Below, piece after piece: positions 43,759-51,872 of a stretch of 64,000 nucleotides of DNA. The DNA lies in contig NZ_JAUOQE010000005.1 of the NCBI RefSeq assembly GCF_030547545.1, forward strand, positions 1 through 64,000, in the 5' to 3' direction. A program made the position numbers and the translations under genes. A model generated the notes under the pieces. The model worked only from the letters and a program-made list of their open reading frames with translations, did no database searches and had not been told where the DNA came from. Positions within the stretch are counted from its first letter, which is position 1. The number at the start of each line of letters is the position of its first letter. Source of the DNA: Amphritea sp. 1_MG-2023 (GTDB taxonomy: Bacteria; Pseudomonadota; Gammaproteobacteria; Pseudomonadales; Balneatricaceae).

Positions 43759-45054
43759 ATGGCAGCGTATCAGGGTAGCAAACCGCTCACCTCAAAAACA
43801 GTTGAGAATATGAAACCTGGAAGCCCTGATCGATCTGATATTGGTGAATACCGTGGTTTGCGAGTTAGCCGTGGTAAATCAGGAAGGACTTCTTTTTATT
43901 ACAGGTATCGTAGTCCTTTAACAGGCAAACTGGTACAGATGAATATAGGCCGATTTCCAGAGATATCTTTGGCTGATGCCAGGAACCAGTTTTTAATTTT
44001 GAAGGAGATTCGTTTATCCGGCCTGTGCCCTGTCAATGAGCAAAAGAAAAAAATAGAGGCTGAGGCCGTAATTGCATATAAAGAGGCTGTAGATGCCTCT
44101 CACCAACGTTTTAGCGTTAAAGATTTGATAGATCTATATCTAGAAGAGTATATCGAAGATCGGAAGACTACTGATGGTAAGTTTGTTTCGGGTGCTAGAA
44201 AGCCAAAAGGGCAATCAGAGACGAGACGTACGCTTGAAAATGATCCAATGAAAGAGTTTGGTTTGCTTGAGGCTAAGGATTTGACTAGGCAGATGGTGGT
44301 TGAACATATCCTTAGCATTGTTCATCGTGGGGCTAATGTACAAGCAGGTAATGTACTGCGTGAGCTAAGCGCAGCCTACGAATACGCGATAGGTCTTGGA
44401 CGTTTACCCATGGATTTTGCTAACCCAGCGTTGCTGGCTAAAGCAGGGTTAAGGCAAGCGAAAATAAAGCTGACGAGTCAACGGGGTAAGAGAGCACTAT
44501 CTGATAATGAACTGGAAAAGCTTCTTCGATGGTTGCCTGGGTCAATGTATACCGATACGCAAAAGAATGTTATCAGGTTTACGCTATGGACTGGATGTCG
44601 GTCGGGTGAGGTCTGTGCTGCCGAGTGGGGGGCTATCGATCTGGTGAAAAGCACATTTCATATCAGAGAATCTAAAACGGGTGCCGAGCGATACGTTCAA
44701 TTACCGAGGCAAGCAGTAGGTTTTTTGAAGGTGCTACGCTTAAATTCAGATAAATACCTGTTTCCCTCTATTAAAACAAAGCTTCCTATTCAGCAAAAAC
44801 AACTGACAGAGCAGGCATGGAGGATGCGAACAAAAAACAGGATGCTGGATATTGAACCTTGGACTCCCCATGACCTGCGTAGAACTGTGAGGACTGGGCT
44901 TTCACGTTTACGCTGCCCTAACGAAGTTGCTGAAGCCGTGTTAGGACATGCGCGTGGTGGAATCGAAGGAACATATGATCTTCATCGTTATGAGTCGGAA
45001 TGTAAAGAATGGTTGCAGGCCTGGGCTGATCATTTAGATGGCTTGGTTAATTGA
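43759..45054 (+). CDS. int: Tyrosine recombinase (island integrase)
   Basis: Integrates and excises the element. The 431-residue product has an N-terminal arm-binding domain of the DUF4102/P4 type (YRGLRVSRGKSGRTSFYYRY; IGRFPEISLADAR), a core-binding domain, and a catalytic domain. Catalytic residues are Arg in WTGCRSGEV (about residue 278), His and Arg in PHDLRRTV (about 371), and His plus the nucleophile Tyr in LGHARGGIEGTYDLHRY. The ATG at 43759 has GGAG eight bases upstream; the open frame extends 39 codons further but into the inverted-repeat region. Base composition is visibly more AT-rich from here on. Its end overlaps the converging gene by 25 bases. Confidence 0.93.
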   Translation: MAAYQGSKPLTSKTVENMKPGSPDRSDIGEYRGLRVSRGKSGRTSFYYRYRSPLTGKLVQMNIGRFPEISLADARNQFLILKEIRLSGLCPVNEQKKKIEAEAVIAYKEAVDASHQRFSVKDLIDLYLEEYIEDRKTTDGKFVSGARKPKGQSETRRTLENDPMKEFGLLEAKDLTRQMVVEHILSIVHRGANVQAGNVLRELSAAYEYAIGLGRLPMDFANPALLAKAGLRQAKIKLTSQRGKRALSDNELEKLLRWLPGSMYTDTQKNVIRFTLWTGCRSGEVCAAEWGAIDLVKSTFHIRESKTGAERYVQLPRQAVGFLKVLRLNSDKYLFPSIKTKLPIQQKQLTEQAWRMRTKNRMLDIEPWTPHDLRRTVRTGLSRLRCPNEVAEAVLGHARGGIEGTYDLHRYESECKEWLQAWADHLDGLVN

Positions 45055-45752
45055 GAGCTCTGAGCAAAAATGTCAGCTGCTTTATCTATGTATTCCGCAG
45101 CTAGTTCACTATCAATATCCTTCAATGGCGGTTCTAAAATAATGGCATCAGTAAGGTCTTTTAGCTCCGTCAATAATGCTAATAGATCGGCCTTTTCTTT
45201 CTCTAGTGTGTAGATATCCCTTTTAAAATTCTTGATAGCTATCTTTTGAAATTTTTCTTGGCTTTCCATTTGCTTTTGATGTCGCTCCTCTATTGCGTTT
45301 TTTTTGTCCTTGAATCGTTGTTGCTCCTCTTTGTGGACCAACTTATTAATATTCGAAAGCTCTATTAGTAAGTCATTAATCAGCTCCCCGGTGCTTTTGC
45401 CCCAACTAGCACAGGCTTTTTGTAAAGTGGTATATGCCTCTTCTGAGATGTTCAGATGAACGACATGCTTCTTAAATCTGTGTTTCTCTGCCCTCCATGC
45501 TCCCATCATTCGTCGAACTTTTTCAGCGGCTTCCAAGGTGCCTCTTGTCGAGCAAATATAGCCAATTATGGCGTTGCGATTAGCATTGAGCCGCTTGCTG
45601 TCAGAGCCGGGAAGAGGGTTGTTTCTTAGGTACTTTACAGACCAGTTGAGTAGATCTGGTTCCCTTTCAGCGTGCCTCTCGAACCAGCTTTCAAGTTTTT
45701 GTTGAATATCTTCTCTGTGAGGAATGCCGCTTTGGCCATCAAAGCTGTTCAT
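45030..45752 (-). CDS. Ribbon-helix-helix/coiled-coil protein, MatP-like
   Basis: A 240-residue protein without an obvious name. Residues 1-90 are helical and basic (WFERHAEREPDLLNWSVKYL; NANRNAIIGYICSTRG). Residues about 96-130 (KHVVHLNISEEAYTTLQKA, then WGKSTGELINDLL) fit a ribbon-helix-helix DNA-binding fold, and 135-190 form a charged coiled coil. The same three-part order, with the beta strand followed by GKS/T and a helix, is found in MatP, the Ter-macrodomain organiser of E. coli. The resemblance is my reading, not an alignment. It converges on the integrase and diverges from the 490-residue gene, with a perfect palindrome between them that could be its operator. Confidence 0.5.
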   Translation of the reverse strand: MNSFDGQSGIPHREDIQQKLESWFERHAEREPDLLNWSVKYLRNNPLPGSDSKRLNANRNAIIGYICSTRGTLEAAEKVRRMMGAWRAEKHRFKKHVVHLNISEEAYTTLQKACASWGKSTGELINDLLIELSNINKLVHKEEQQRFKDKKNAIEERHQKQMESQEKFQKIAIKNFKRDIYTLEKEKADLLALLTELKDLTDAIILEPPLKDIDSELAAEYIDKAADIFAQSSQLTKPSK

Positions 45753-45799
45753 GTTGTTTCATGCCTTTTTATCGTGCTGCGAATAGAACTCAATAATCA

Positions 45800-45819
45800 T
45801 TATAGTAACGTTACTATAA
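45800..45819. promoter_or_regulatory. Perfect 20-bp palindrome, candidate operator
   Basis: TTATAGTAACGTTACTATAA is exactly self-complementary over 20 bases and lies midway between two divergent genes, 47 bases from the upstream gene's start and 65 bases before the ATG at 45885. A TATACT box at 45849-45854 follows it on the plus strand. Dimeric ribbon-helix-helix proteins commonly bind such sites next to their own gene. Confidence 0.6.
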
Positions 45820-45884
45820 CGTAATACAAATAACAGTCTTTTTTGTGATATACTGCCCATTGCTGCTACTTAGGATAGTCATAG

Positions 45885-47357
45885 ATGGATGCTTATGCCG
45901 TTCTTCGCGTGAAGACAAAAAAAACCGAATTGGTCTATACCGGCCGATCTTCAACACTCGAGCCACGAAAACATTCGCTCAGTGACGCTGTTGAATTATC
46001 ACCTGAAGAAAGGCTGGCGCTATTTAGACTGATCCTAATAGTTCAAGAAAAAGGTCAGCACTCTTTAAAGTGGACAGTAAAAGAACTGGCTGATGTCTGC
46101 GGTTCAAATGTCGCGTCAGTGGGTTCATTGATTCCAAAGCTTAAAGGGTGTGGCTTAATTGAACCTGATATTATGAGGCCGATTACCCATGGTGGCAGGA
46201 GTTCATCTATTGTTACCAGTGAATGCAAGTACCTGCTGAAGCAATCGGCTTGGATAGAGGATTACCCTATCAGAGCCTTGCAGCGAAGAGTGCTGTTGCC
46301 TGAAGAGGGCTACAACCCCGAAAAAAAGAAGAGGGGCGGCTTTTCCAGGTCAAACAGATGGCTTTTAGCTGTGTTGCTGGAATATTCTAACCTTATGGGT
46401 GTAGTTGATGATCTTGGTGGTGCTGAGTTACGCTCCTTGACTGGATTGACCAAAGAGCGTTTAAGAGCGCAGATTCTGCAGCTTAAATGCCTTGGTTTTC
46501 TACATGCAGTTTCACCAGGTATATCTGGCAGTCCCTTCTTCGGCATAAAGCCATCAGTTTATTACCTGAATCTTCATCATCCATATTTCGAATCTGAGCG
46601 TCTTCCGGGTTTTACGATTTTGATTCGGAATGGGATCATTGACGAAACAAATTTCCCTCCTGACATAGAGATGCAAGAGAGCATACGGAGAGAGGTTTTA
46701 TTAAAAAGCCGGAAGCCTATAGCACAACTACAGAGTGTGCAGCAGACCAATTTTTATACAAGCAAGTATTTGATGAATCATGTAAACAATCCTTATTTAC
46801 CTCACCTTGAAAGTGTGGTGGGACGAATGACATCGTTTTTCTTGTCAGAAGATTTTGGCAAGCATGTGACAAAGTATGATTGTAAAGCAATGGAGCTTCT
46901 CAGCAGTATGGTTGCTAATCTACAGAGCAAAGAACTTGAGGAGGATACGAGCGATTTCAAGAAGCAAAAGGAGGTAGTGTATGAAATATCTGAACGGCGG
47001 ATGTTGGAGGTGTCGCAGTTTCTTTTAAAGTACAGTGGCATCAATATTGATGAGTTGCGTAATTATAAATATATGCTTCTTCCTGTAGGCTACATTAAAG
47101 GAAATCCCCGCATTATTTTTGCTATTGAGGTCTTTCCAAAGGAAAAAAACAATAAAGCATATAAATGCTTGTTTATAAATGTAAAAATGAACGAAATTGG
47201 AAAGAGATTCTCACAATGCGAGTCAACAAAAGAACTAACTGCTGAACAGAGATTCGCTTTTGGTTTCATTGATAAGCAGATGTTAGAAAAAGTAAAAGCT
47301 TTGAATATGCCCGTTTTTGATGGTAGACCAATCAGTGATTCCCCCCTTGAAACCTGA
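45885..47357 (+). CDS. Hypothetical island protein with winged-helix-like segments
   Basis: A 490-residue soluble protein I do not recognise. Two segments look like winged helix-turn-helix domains: residues about 45-115 (HSLKWTVKELADVCGSNVAS, then LIPKLKGCGLIEPD) and about 160-215 (GGAELRSLTGLTKERLRAQI, then LKCLGFLHAVSPG). The C-terminal half is mixed alpha/beta without known motifs. This design is compatible with a transcription regulator or a plasmid-type replication initiator. The ATG at 45885 has AGGA about ten bases upstream. The last codons overlap a large hairpin. Confidence 0.6.
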   Translation: MDAYAVLRVKTKKTELVYTGRSSTLEPRKHSLSDAVELSPEERLALFRLILIVQEKGQHSLKWTVKELADVCGSNVASVGSLIPKLKGCGLIEPDIMRPITHGGRSSSIVTSECKYLLKQSAWIEDYPIRALQRRVLLPEEGYNPEKKKRGGFSRSNRWLLAVLLEYSNLMGVVDDLGGAELRSLTGLTKERLRAQILQLKCLGFLHAVSPGISGSPFFGIKPSVYYLNLHHPYFESERLPGFTILIRNGIIDETNFPPDIEMQESIRREVLLKSRKPIAQLQSVQQTNFYTSKYLMNHVNNPYLPHLESVVGRMTSFFLSEDFGKHVTKYDCKAMELLSSMVANLQSKELEEDTSDFKKQKEVVYEISERRMLEVSQFLLKYSGINIDELRNYKYMLLPVGYIKGNPRIIFAIEVFPKEKNNKAYKCLFINVKMNEIGKRFSQCESTKELTAEQRFAFGFIDKQMLEKVKALNMPVFDGRPISDSPLET

Positions 47358-47378
47358 GGTTTAATAGGTTTCAAGGGG
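47343..47378. terminator. 13-bp perfect hairpin between converging genes
   Basis: CCCCTTGAAACCT (47343-47355) and AGGTTTCAAGGGG (47366-47378) pair perfectly around a ten-base loop. The hairpin includes the stop codon of the 490-residue gene and ends five bases before the radC-like gene. There is no real T-tract, so it may block read-through or protect 3' ends rather than act as a classical terminator. Confidence 0.6.
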
Positions 47379-47383
47379 CTGCT

Positions 47384-47878
47384 TTAGATCAACCCGCGTT
47401 CGGCAAACGACACAGTCCCTTCAACACCCACGACGATATGATCCAGTAAACGCACTTCAACTGTTCCTAGGGCCTCCTGCAGCCGGTTGGTGATATCACG
47501 ATCAGCTTGACTAGGATCGGGGTCACCTGACGGGTGGTTGTGAACTAGAATGACCGCCGCTGCATTTTGCAGCAGTGCCTTCTTTACTACTTCACGCGGA
47601 TACACACTTGCTGAGTTGATCGAGCCCATGAATAGCTCAACGAACTCGATGATCCGGTGGCGGTTATCCAGCAAGATCATACCGAACACCTCTCTTTCGT
47701 AATTCATCAGCAACGTTTGTAGAGAGCTGATAACAGCATCCAGGTTTGATAGAGGGCGGCCACGTTTAAGTCTTCTACGGGCAAGCAGATTGGCTAGTCG
47801 CATCAGTTCACTATCGGTCACCGCTTCGGGTACGACATAGGTGCCAGGGAGTTCCCCAGCGATAAGTTGTGTTGTCAT
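47384..47878 (-). CDS. radC: RadC-family JAMM protein
   Basis: A 164-residue protein of the RadC family carried by many mobile elements. The JAMM metal motif is complete: His113, His115 and Asp126 within HNHPSGDPDPSQADRD. It lacks the helix-hairpin-helix part of full-length chromosomal RadC. A direct role in repair is disputed; on islands it accompanies DNA-processing genes. It is last in a minus-strand block and starts 21 bases after DUF932. Confidence 0.9.
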   Translation of the reverse strand: MTTQLIAGELPGTYVVPEAVTDSELMRLANLLARRRLKRGRPLSNLDAVISSLQTLLMNYEREVFGMILLDNRHRIIEFVELFMGSINSASVYPREVVKKALLQNAAAVILVHNHPSGDPDPSQADRDITNRLQEALGTVEVRLLDHIVVGVEGTVSFAERGLI

Positions 47879-47899
47879 TGTTGTGATCTCCTTGATGTC

Positions 47900-48709
47900 T
47901 CAGGCTGCCTGGGATTGGCTTTTAAGCTGGGCAAAATGCTCGGTAAGCTGCCACAGTGCCCGGTTAAGTCGGACATCTTCAGTGACAGAGCGGATAGCGC
48001 GAGTACGAGTGTTACGCCCACTACAGGAGCGTCCAGACATACCACCTTTTAGTAGGTTTTCTTGGGCACGGTTAAAGACTCTCCAGAGGTCTTGATCTCG
48101 GTCTTCAGAGCGTCTTGCTTGTAGTAGTGCATCAGGTTGGACGGGGCTGATCTCTCGCCAGTCTTCGCCATAGCGCAGCGTGAGGGCTGATTGTGCGAAT
48201 AGGCGTGATTCTTCGGGGGTTAGCCGCATTGACTGAAATAGGTCAACGCTACCAGCCAGGTTAGGTACTTCATCAATCAGTGCGATAGAACCATCCAAAA
48301 TCTGATCGACAACCTGGTTGCCATGTCTTACCCGGATACCGCCCATCTCTCCGACAGGGGTGACCATCCCGTTACTACAAATTAAACGGAACAGCCCTAG
48401 GTCTAACTGATATGCCGCTGTACGGTCGTGACTGTTGGTTAGGACTAATTCGGCTACGCTATCGCCGACCATGATCTGACGGTCGGGGTCCTGACGAAAG
48501 CGAACCATGTGACGGGTGGTATCTCGATGCTCAGGATTACGAACGCGTGTTTGTTGTGCTCTAACAGGGTGCCAGCCTTCAGTTTGCAAGGCATTGACCA
48601 CCTCAATGGTGGGTACAAAGCCATAACGGTTGGATACAGCCAGATCGGGGGCTTGAGCAAAAATGGCCGGAGCCTGACGATATAATTGATCGTGAGATAA
48701 AGTATTCAT
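47900..48709 (-). CDS. DUF932 family protein
   Basis: A 269-residue protein matching the DUF932 family (phage/plasmid-like protein), seen from VPTIEVVNALQTEGWHPVRA, TRHMVRFRQ, LVLTNSHDRTAAYQLDLGLF and RLICSNGMV. Members are common on plasmids and integrative elements beside RadC, YqaJ-type exonucleases and recombinases; no activity is established. The ATG at 48709 is preferred over one seven codons upstream. It is preceded by its own upstream terminator, so it may have a separate promoter. Confidence 0.85.
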   Translation of the reverse strand: MNTLSHDQLYRQAPAIFAQAPDLAVSNRYGFVPTIEVVNALQTEGWHPVRAQQTRVRNPEHRDTTRHMVRFRQDPDRQIMVGDSVAELVLTNSHDRTAAYQLDLGLFRLICSNGMVTPVGEMGGIRVRHGNQVVDQILDGSIALIDEVPNLAGSVDLFQSMRLTPEESRLFAQSALTLRYGEDWREISPVQPDALLQARRSEDRDQDLWRVFNRAQENLLKGGMSGRSCSGRNTRTRAIRSVTEDVRLNRALWQLTEHFAQLKSQSQAA

Positions 48710-48732
48710 GTTGAGTCTCCATACCTGCACAG

Positions 48733-48768
48733 AAAAACCCCACAGGGTTATTGATCCCGGCAGGGTTT
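48733..48768 (-). terminator. Minus-strand terminator before the DUF932 gene
   Basis: On the minus strand AAACCCTG is partly complementary to the later GTGGGGTTTTT, ending in a T-tract. It lies between the Gp3-like gene and the DUF932 start. Confidence 0.6.
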
Positions 48769-48845
48769 GTTGTGATTTAAAGGTTTAAGTGTTGTTGCTG
48801 GTGGAGTTCGACGTTATCGCCGAGGGTTGCATTGACTGAGTCAGA

Positions 48846-49790
48846 TCATCCAGCAGGGTGAGGTGCTGACGGTGTTACACGGATCGTCTTTGATTTAGCG
48901 ACAAGCTTTTGAGTTAGTTGTTCAGGATTTAGCCCATTGCGAGGTAAGCCCTTATTCCCGTGTTTATTGGTGTTCGCTGGAACTTCACTTTCGTGGGGAT
49001 AAAACTCTTCCACAATGGCGGCAGCATCTTCCTCCTGTTCTTCAAAGTCACCATTGGCAAAGCCCAGTCGGGCTGCTTGATCCAAGGCTTCTTGATTAAA
49101 ACCGACTTCATGCCGGTCTAATGCCATCTGTTGCGTTTTAGCGAGTGCTTCTTCCAAGTCCATCCCTTCTCGTAAGGTGATATCCACGTAATAGATTGGC
49201 GTTCCGTGACTTTGTCGGGTTGATTTACCCCGTAAGCGTAACGCTAATGGCAGGCAGGCCAGTTTGTTATCGGATATTGCTTTAAAGTACTGCAGCCGTG
49301 CAGCTAACGTGCGTATTGAGTTGAAGCCTGTGGTACGAAAGATAAACGTGCCTAAAGGATCCTCATCGCCGACCACAACATTTAATCGAGCATAAGGCTT
49401 ACAACGTCCCCCTTGAGCTAATTCGCAGCCATCAGGGCTTGGACAGGGGAGCGACTGCATCCCTTCAGGGGTTCGGCGTCGGCATTGCTCACCATCACCG
49501 ACACATAAAGGTCTGGCCGTATTGCGATCAAATAGGGAATACTCAGCCCTTAAGTTTAACTCTGGCTCATTAAAGAGCAGCCGAATCGGAATTTGGCGTA
49601 ATTTATCGCCTTGGGTTTCTCGTAGTGATTCATCTAAAGGGTGTGGCAACCAGCCATTACGTGTTTGGACTTGTGATGTCAGTGTGAACTGATCATCTTT
49701 TTGCGGCAGACGTTTACCGTCTTTTTCGATCACCTTGCCAATGGCGATACGCCCCAAAATAGGTGGGGTAATAGCGAGACCTTTTAACAT
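48846..49790 (-). CDS. Gp3-like protein (putative recombination directionality factor family)
   Basis: A 314-residue protein of a family often labelled hydrolase or metal-binding protein on integrative elements. The core contains four cysteines (GDGEQCRRR, LPCPSPDGCELAQGGRC) compatible with a zinc site, then DPLGTFIFRTTGFNSIRTLA, which is characteristic of the Gp3-like recombination directionality family. The C-terminus is acidic and low in complexity. True Gp3 proteins steer serine integrases, yet this island has a tyrosine integrase, so an excisionase role is doubtful. Confidence 0.65.
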   Translation of the reverse strand: MLKGLAITPPILGRIAIGKVIEKDGKRLPQKDDQFTLTSQVQTRNGWLPHPLDESLRETQGDKLRQIPIRLLFNEPELNLRAEYSLFDRNTARPLCVGDGEQCRRRTPEGMQSLPCPSPDGCELAQGGRCKPYARLNVVVGDEDPLGTFIFRTTGFNSIRTLAARLQYFKAISDNKLACLPLALRLRGKSTRQSHGTPIYYVDITLREGMDLEEALAKTQQMALDRHEVGFNQEALDQAARLGFANGDFEEQEEDAAAIVEEFYPHESEVPANTNKHGNKGLPRNGLNPEQLTQKLVAKSKTIRVTPSAPHPAG

Positions 49791-49810
49791 GGTTTATCTC
49801 CAATGAATTG

Positions 49811-49845
49811 AAAAAGCCCCACGTCTACTGAATAGGCGGGGGCTT
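49811..49845 (-). terminator. Minus-strand terminator between the exonuclease and Gp3-like genes
   Basis: On the minus strand AAGCCCC pairs with GGGGCTT, followed by TTT. It sits directly between the two genes. Confidence 0.7.
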
Positions 49846-49887
49846 AATCGGAATAACGAATGAGTGATGCTGACACGATGATGTGAT

Positions 49888-50943
49888 TCAGCGGTTATGC
49901 ACCACAAAACGACGACTGCCTTGTTTGATGGTTAGGTACTGCTTTATGAGATCAGGCTGTTCCTGCTTTAAACGTGCGAGATCAACCGAGCGGGTATCGG
50001 CACTCTTCTTCCAGGTAATACGCCCGTCAGAAAAACACGCTTCACTGGCACAGCCCATTGCTTGCTGTAATTGGTGTTTCAATTGAGCTTCTTGCTGTTT
50101 GGTACTTGCTAACATGGAACGCACAGCCTGCAGTTGCTCGAAAGCATCCGTTAGTTTGGTATTTTCCGTTAGATCCAGAACTTCGTGATCATCATCGGGA
50201 TATAGACTACGCAACGCTCTCTCTGCCGATTCACTGGCATCTGCCAGAGGCGCTATATCTTCTTCCACGTGCCGCCAGAAATCCTGTTCCAGGGTTGTCA
50301 GGCGTTCGATCAGTACCTCATCCCGTAACAGCCGGAAAATGCGTAGTTCATTGCCACCGACGAGCACCGCAACATCAGCCGCGTCTTGTCCGGTAACCGC
50401 TAGCTGATGCATGACCTGTAGTTGTACATACTCAGGAACACCGTCACGCCATAGCTTAGCGCCATTGATCCCCGCCGTTTTACACTCCAGTATCTGGACA
50501 TCACTGGACCCAGCGACTTCACGATCTAGATTGGCCAGCATCCAGGGGTAATCTTTATGCTGTAGTACTGCGTTAACCCGACGCACCTTATGTCCAGTAC
50601 GTTTTGCATAATGCTCCGCCACAATGGGTTCCAGTACAGTCCCCCAGAACAGTGGCCCGTTATCGTCATCTGATTGCGGGGCGTCTGGTGTTTGAGTGTC
50701 ACTCAAACGTCCTGTTTTCTCCATCCAAAGCTCTAGTTGTGATTTGTAAGGATTTAGACCCACGGCTGCCGCCGCATCAGAACTTCCTATACCGGTTTGA
50801 CGAATAGCCAGCCAGGTATCGCGATCCATCTGACGCGTATTAACCAAACGATGGGCGCAGCCATGACGACGTTTGGTGGTATTGAAAAGCGACTGGTGAT
50901 GTTCAGCCTGCAGATTATTGAGTGATTTAATAGTTGTAGTCAT
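49888..50943 (-). CDS. YqaJ-type viral recombinase (lambda-exonuclease fold)
   Basis: A 351-residue PD-(D/E)XK nuclease. The N-terminus has TGIGSSDAAAAVGLNPYKS, the family signature; the catalytic Asp and Glu-X-Lys are in MLANLDREV and ILECKTAGI (residues about 134-153). Such exonucleases resect double-stranded ends for single-strand annealing. No RecT, Bet or Erf annealase is visible next to it in the window. The ATG has an excellent ribosome-binding site (AGGAGG). Confidence 0.9.
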   Translation of the reverse strand: MTTTIKSLNNLQAEHHQSLFNTTKRRHGCAHRLVNTRQMDRDTWLAIRQTGIGSSDAAAAVGLNPYKSQLELWMEKTGRLSDTQTPDAPQSDDDNGPLFWGTVLEPIVAEHYAKRTGHKVRRVNAVLQHKDYPWMLANLDREVAGSSDVQILECKTAGINGAKLWRDGVPEYVQLQVMHQLAVTGQDAADVAVLVGGNELRIFRLLRDEVLIERLTTLEQDFWRHVEEDIAPLADASESAERALRSLYPDDDHEVLDLTENTKLTDAFEQLQAVRSMLASTKQQEAQLKHQLQQAMGCASEACFSDGRITWKKSADTRSVDLARLKQEQPDLIKQYLTIKQGSRRFVVHNR

Positions 50944-50971
50944 AACGACCTCCTACTCCTAGACGGCATAA

Positions 50972-50992
50972 CACCCGGCACTGGGCCGGGTG
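50972..50992. terminator. GC-rich hairpin before the exonuclease gene
   Basis: CACCCGGC and GCCGGGTG form an eight-base-pair stem with a five-base loop in the gap between the zinc-ribbon gene and the exonuclease gene. The T-run on the minus strand is weak (TTAT). Confidence 0.5.
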
Positions 50993-51048
50993 CCTAGGAA
51001 TCAGTTGTGAGTAAATGAAAAAGGGGCGAGTACTAAGCGGGGCTGATG

Positions 51049-51378
51049 TTAGCTATTAACACGGAAGGTGTGACCGCAACTGGAACAGGCATAGTTGTCT
51101 AATACTTTCTCATCGACGACTTTACCCATGTTAGCTCCAGCAACGCTACCGGTTGTTCCACCGACTAAACCACCCAGTAACGCGCCAGCAAGGCCGCCTA
51201 AAGCCATACCGATAGGACCACCCGCAGCGCCAGCGATAAAGCCTGCTTGCGCACCGGTTGTTGCACCAGCGATACCAGTTGCCGTACCAGCAACGCCACC
51301 GGTGATGCCGCCGATCTTGCGACCGACATCGCGAGTAGTGATTTGAGTTGAACCGCAGGCTGGGCATGCAAATGACAT
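51049..51378 (-). CDS. Zinc-ribbon protein with internal glycine zipper
   Basis: A 109-residue protein with two CxxC pairs at its ends (Cys5-Cys8 in CPACG; Cys98-Cys101 in CSSCG). Between them lies a Gly/Ala-rich stretch of about 65 residues (GGVAGTATGIAGATTGAQAG; GGLAGALLGGLVGG) that looks like a glycine-zipper membrane hairpin. If the cysteines pair across the hairpin, a single zinc ribbon would clamp both termini on one membrane side. I do not recognise a named family; similar proteins occur on mobile elements. Upstream gene of the minus-strand block. Confidence 0.65.
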   Translation of the reverse strand: MSFACPACGSTQITTRDVGRKIGGITGGVAGTATGIAGATTGAQAGFIAGAAGGPIGMALGGLAGALLGGLVGGTTGSVAGANMGKVVDEKVLDNYACSSCGHTFRVNS

Positions 51379-51584
51379 ATTGATTCTCCTAAATTGAGGG
51401 TAAGAACCGGGCTGAATAGCCTGGTAGGACAGTGGTGTACTGTTCTCAAATAGGTGATATATGTCTGAAAGTTTTTTATTTGAACGATGATTGGTTTTGA
51501 TGTCCTGCCGTAATCCTATTACGTCTCAGTAAGTTTTTACATAGCTCCCCTATCGCATGAACCAAATACTTTCGGAGAAAATTC

Positions 51585-51782
51585 ATGCGACTCTTACGTT
51601 TACCAGAAGTACAAAAGGCAACTGCACTGTCCCGTTCCAGCGTTTACCGCTTAATGAACGCGGGAACGTTTCCCGCTTCTATCCAGCTTAGCGCCAAGTC
51701 TATTGCCTGGGTGGAAGAAGAGGTACAAAACTGGATTCAGCAACGCATCGCCGAGCGTGATAGCAGTTCGACCTCAATGTGA
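51585..51782 (+). CDS. AlpA-family transcriptional regulator
   Basis: A 65-residue MerR-like winged-helix protein. MRLLRLPEVQKATALSRSSVYR, cut by the turn before LMNAGTFPAS, then SIAWVEEEVQNWI, is the classic AlpA pattern. AlpA relatives activate excision or integrase genes of P4-type islands. It diverges from the zinc-ribbon block and heads the plus-strand module; a hairpin follows it. Ribosome-binding site TCGGAG is just before the ATG. Confidence 0.9.
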   Translation: MRLLRLPEVQKATALSRSSVYRLMNAGTFPASIQLSAKSIAWVEEEVQNWIQQRIAERDSSSTSM

Positions 51783-51795
51783 CGACAAACCATTC

Positions 51796-51823
51796 AGACA
51801 ATGAGACCTGTGCCTCATTGTCT
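51796..51823. terminator. Hairpin after alpA
   Basis: AGACAATGAG and CTCATTGTCT form a perfect ten-base-pair stem with an eight-base loop, followed by TTTAT. It probably terminates alpA transcription. Confidence 0.6.
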
Positions 51824-51872
51824 TTATCCACAAGCCCATAATAGTTTCCCAGAGTAGCCTTATTGGAAAATC

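Noticed and set aside
45800-45819. Interpretation of the palindrome as a true matS site
   Set aside because: matS is GTGACRNYGTCAC; the core here (GTAACGTTAC) differs in sequence and length, so only an analogous site can be proposed.
51410-51450. Possible LexA/SOS box between the zinc-ribbon gene and alpA
   Set aside because: ACAGT-GGTGT-ACTGT is symmetric but in the inverse order and spacing to CTGT-N8-ACAG.
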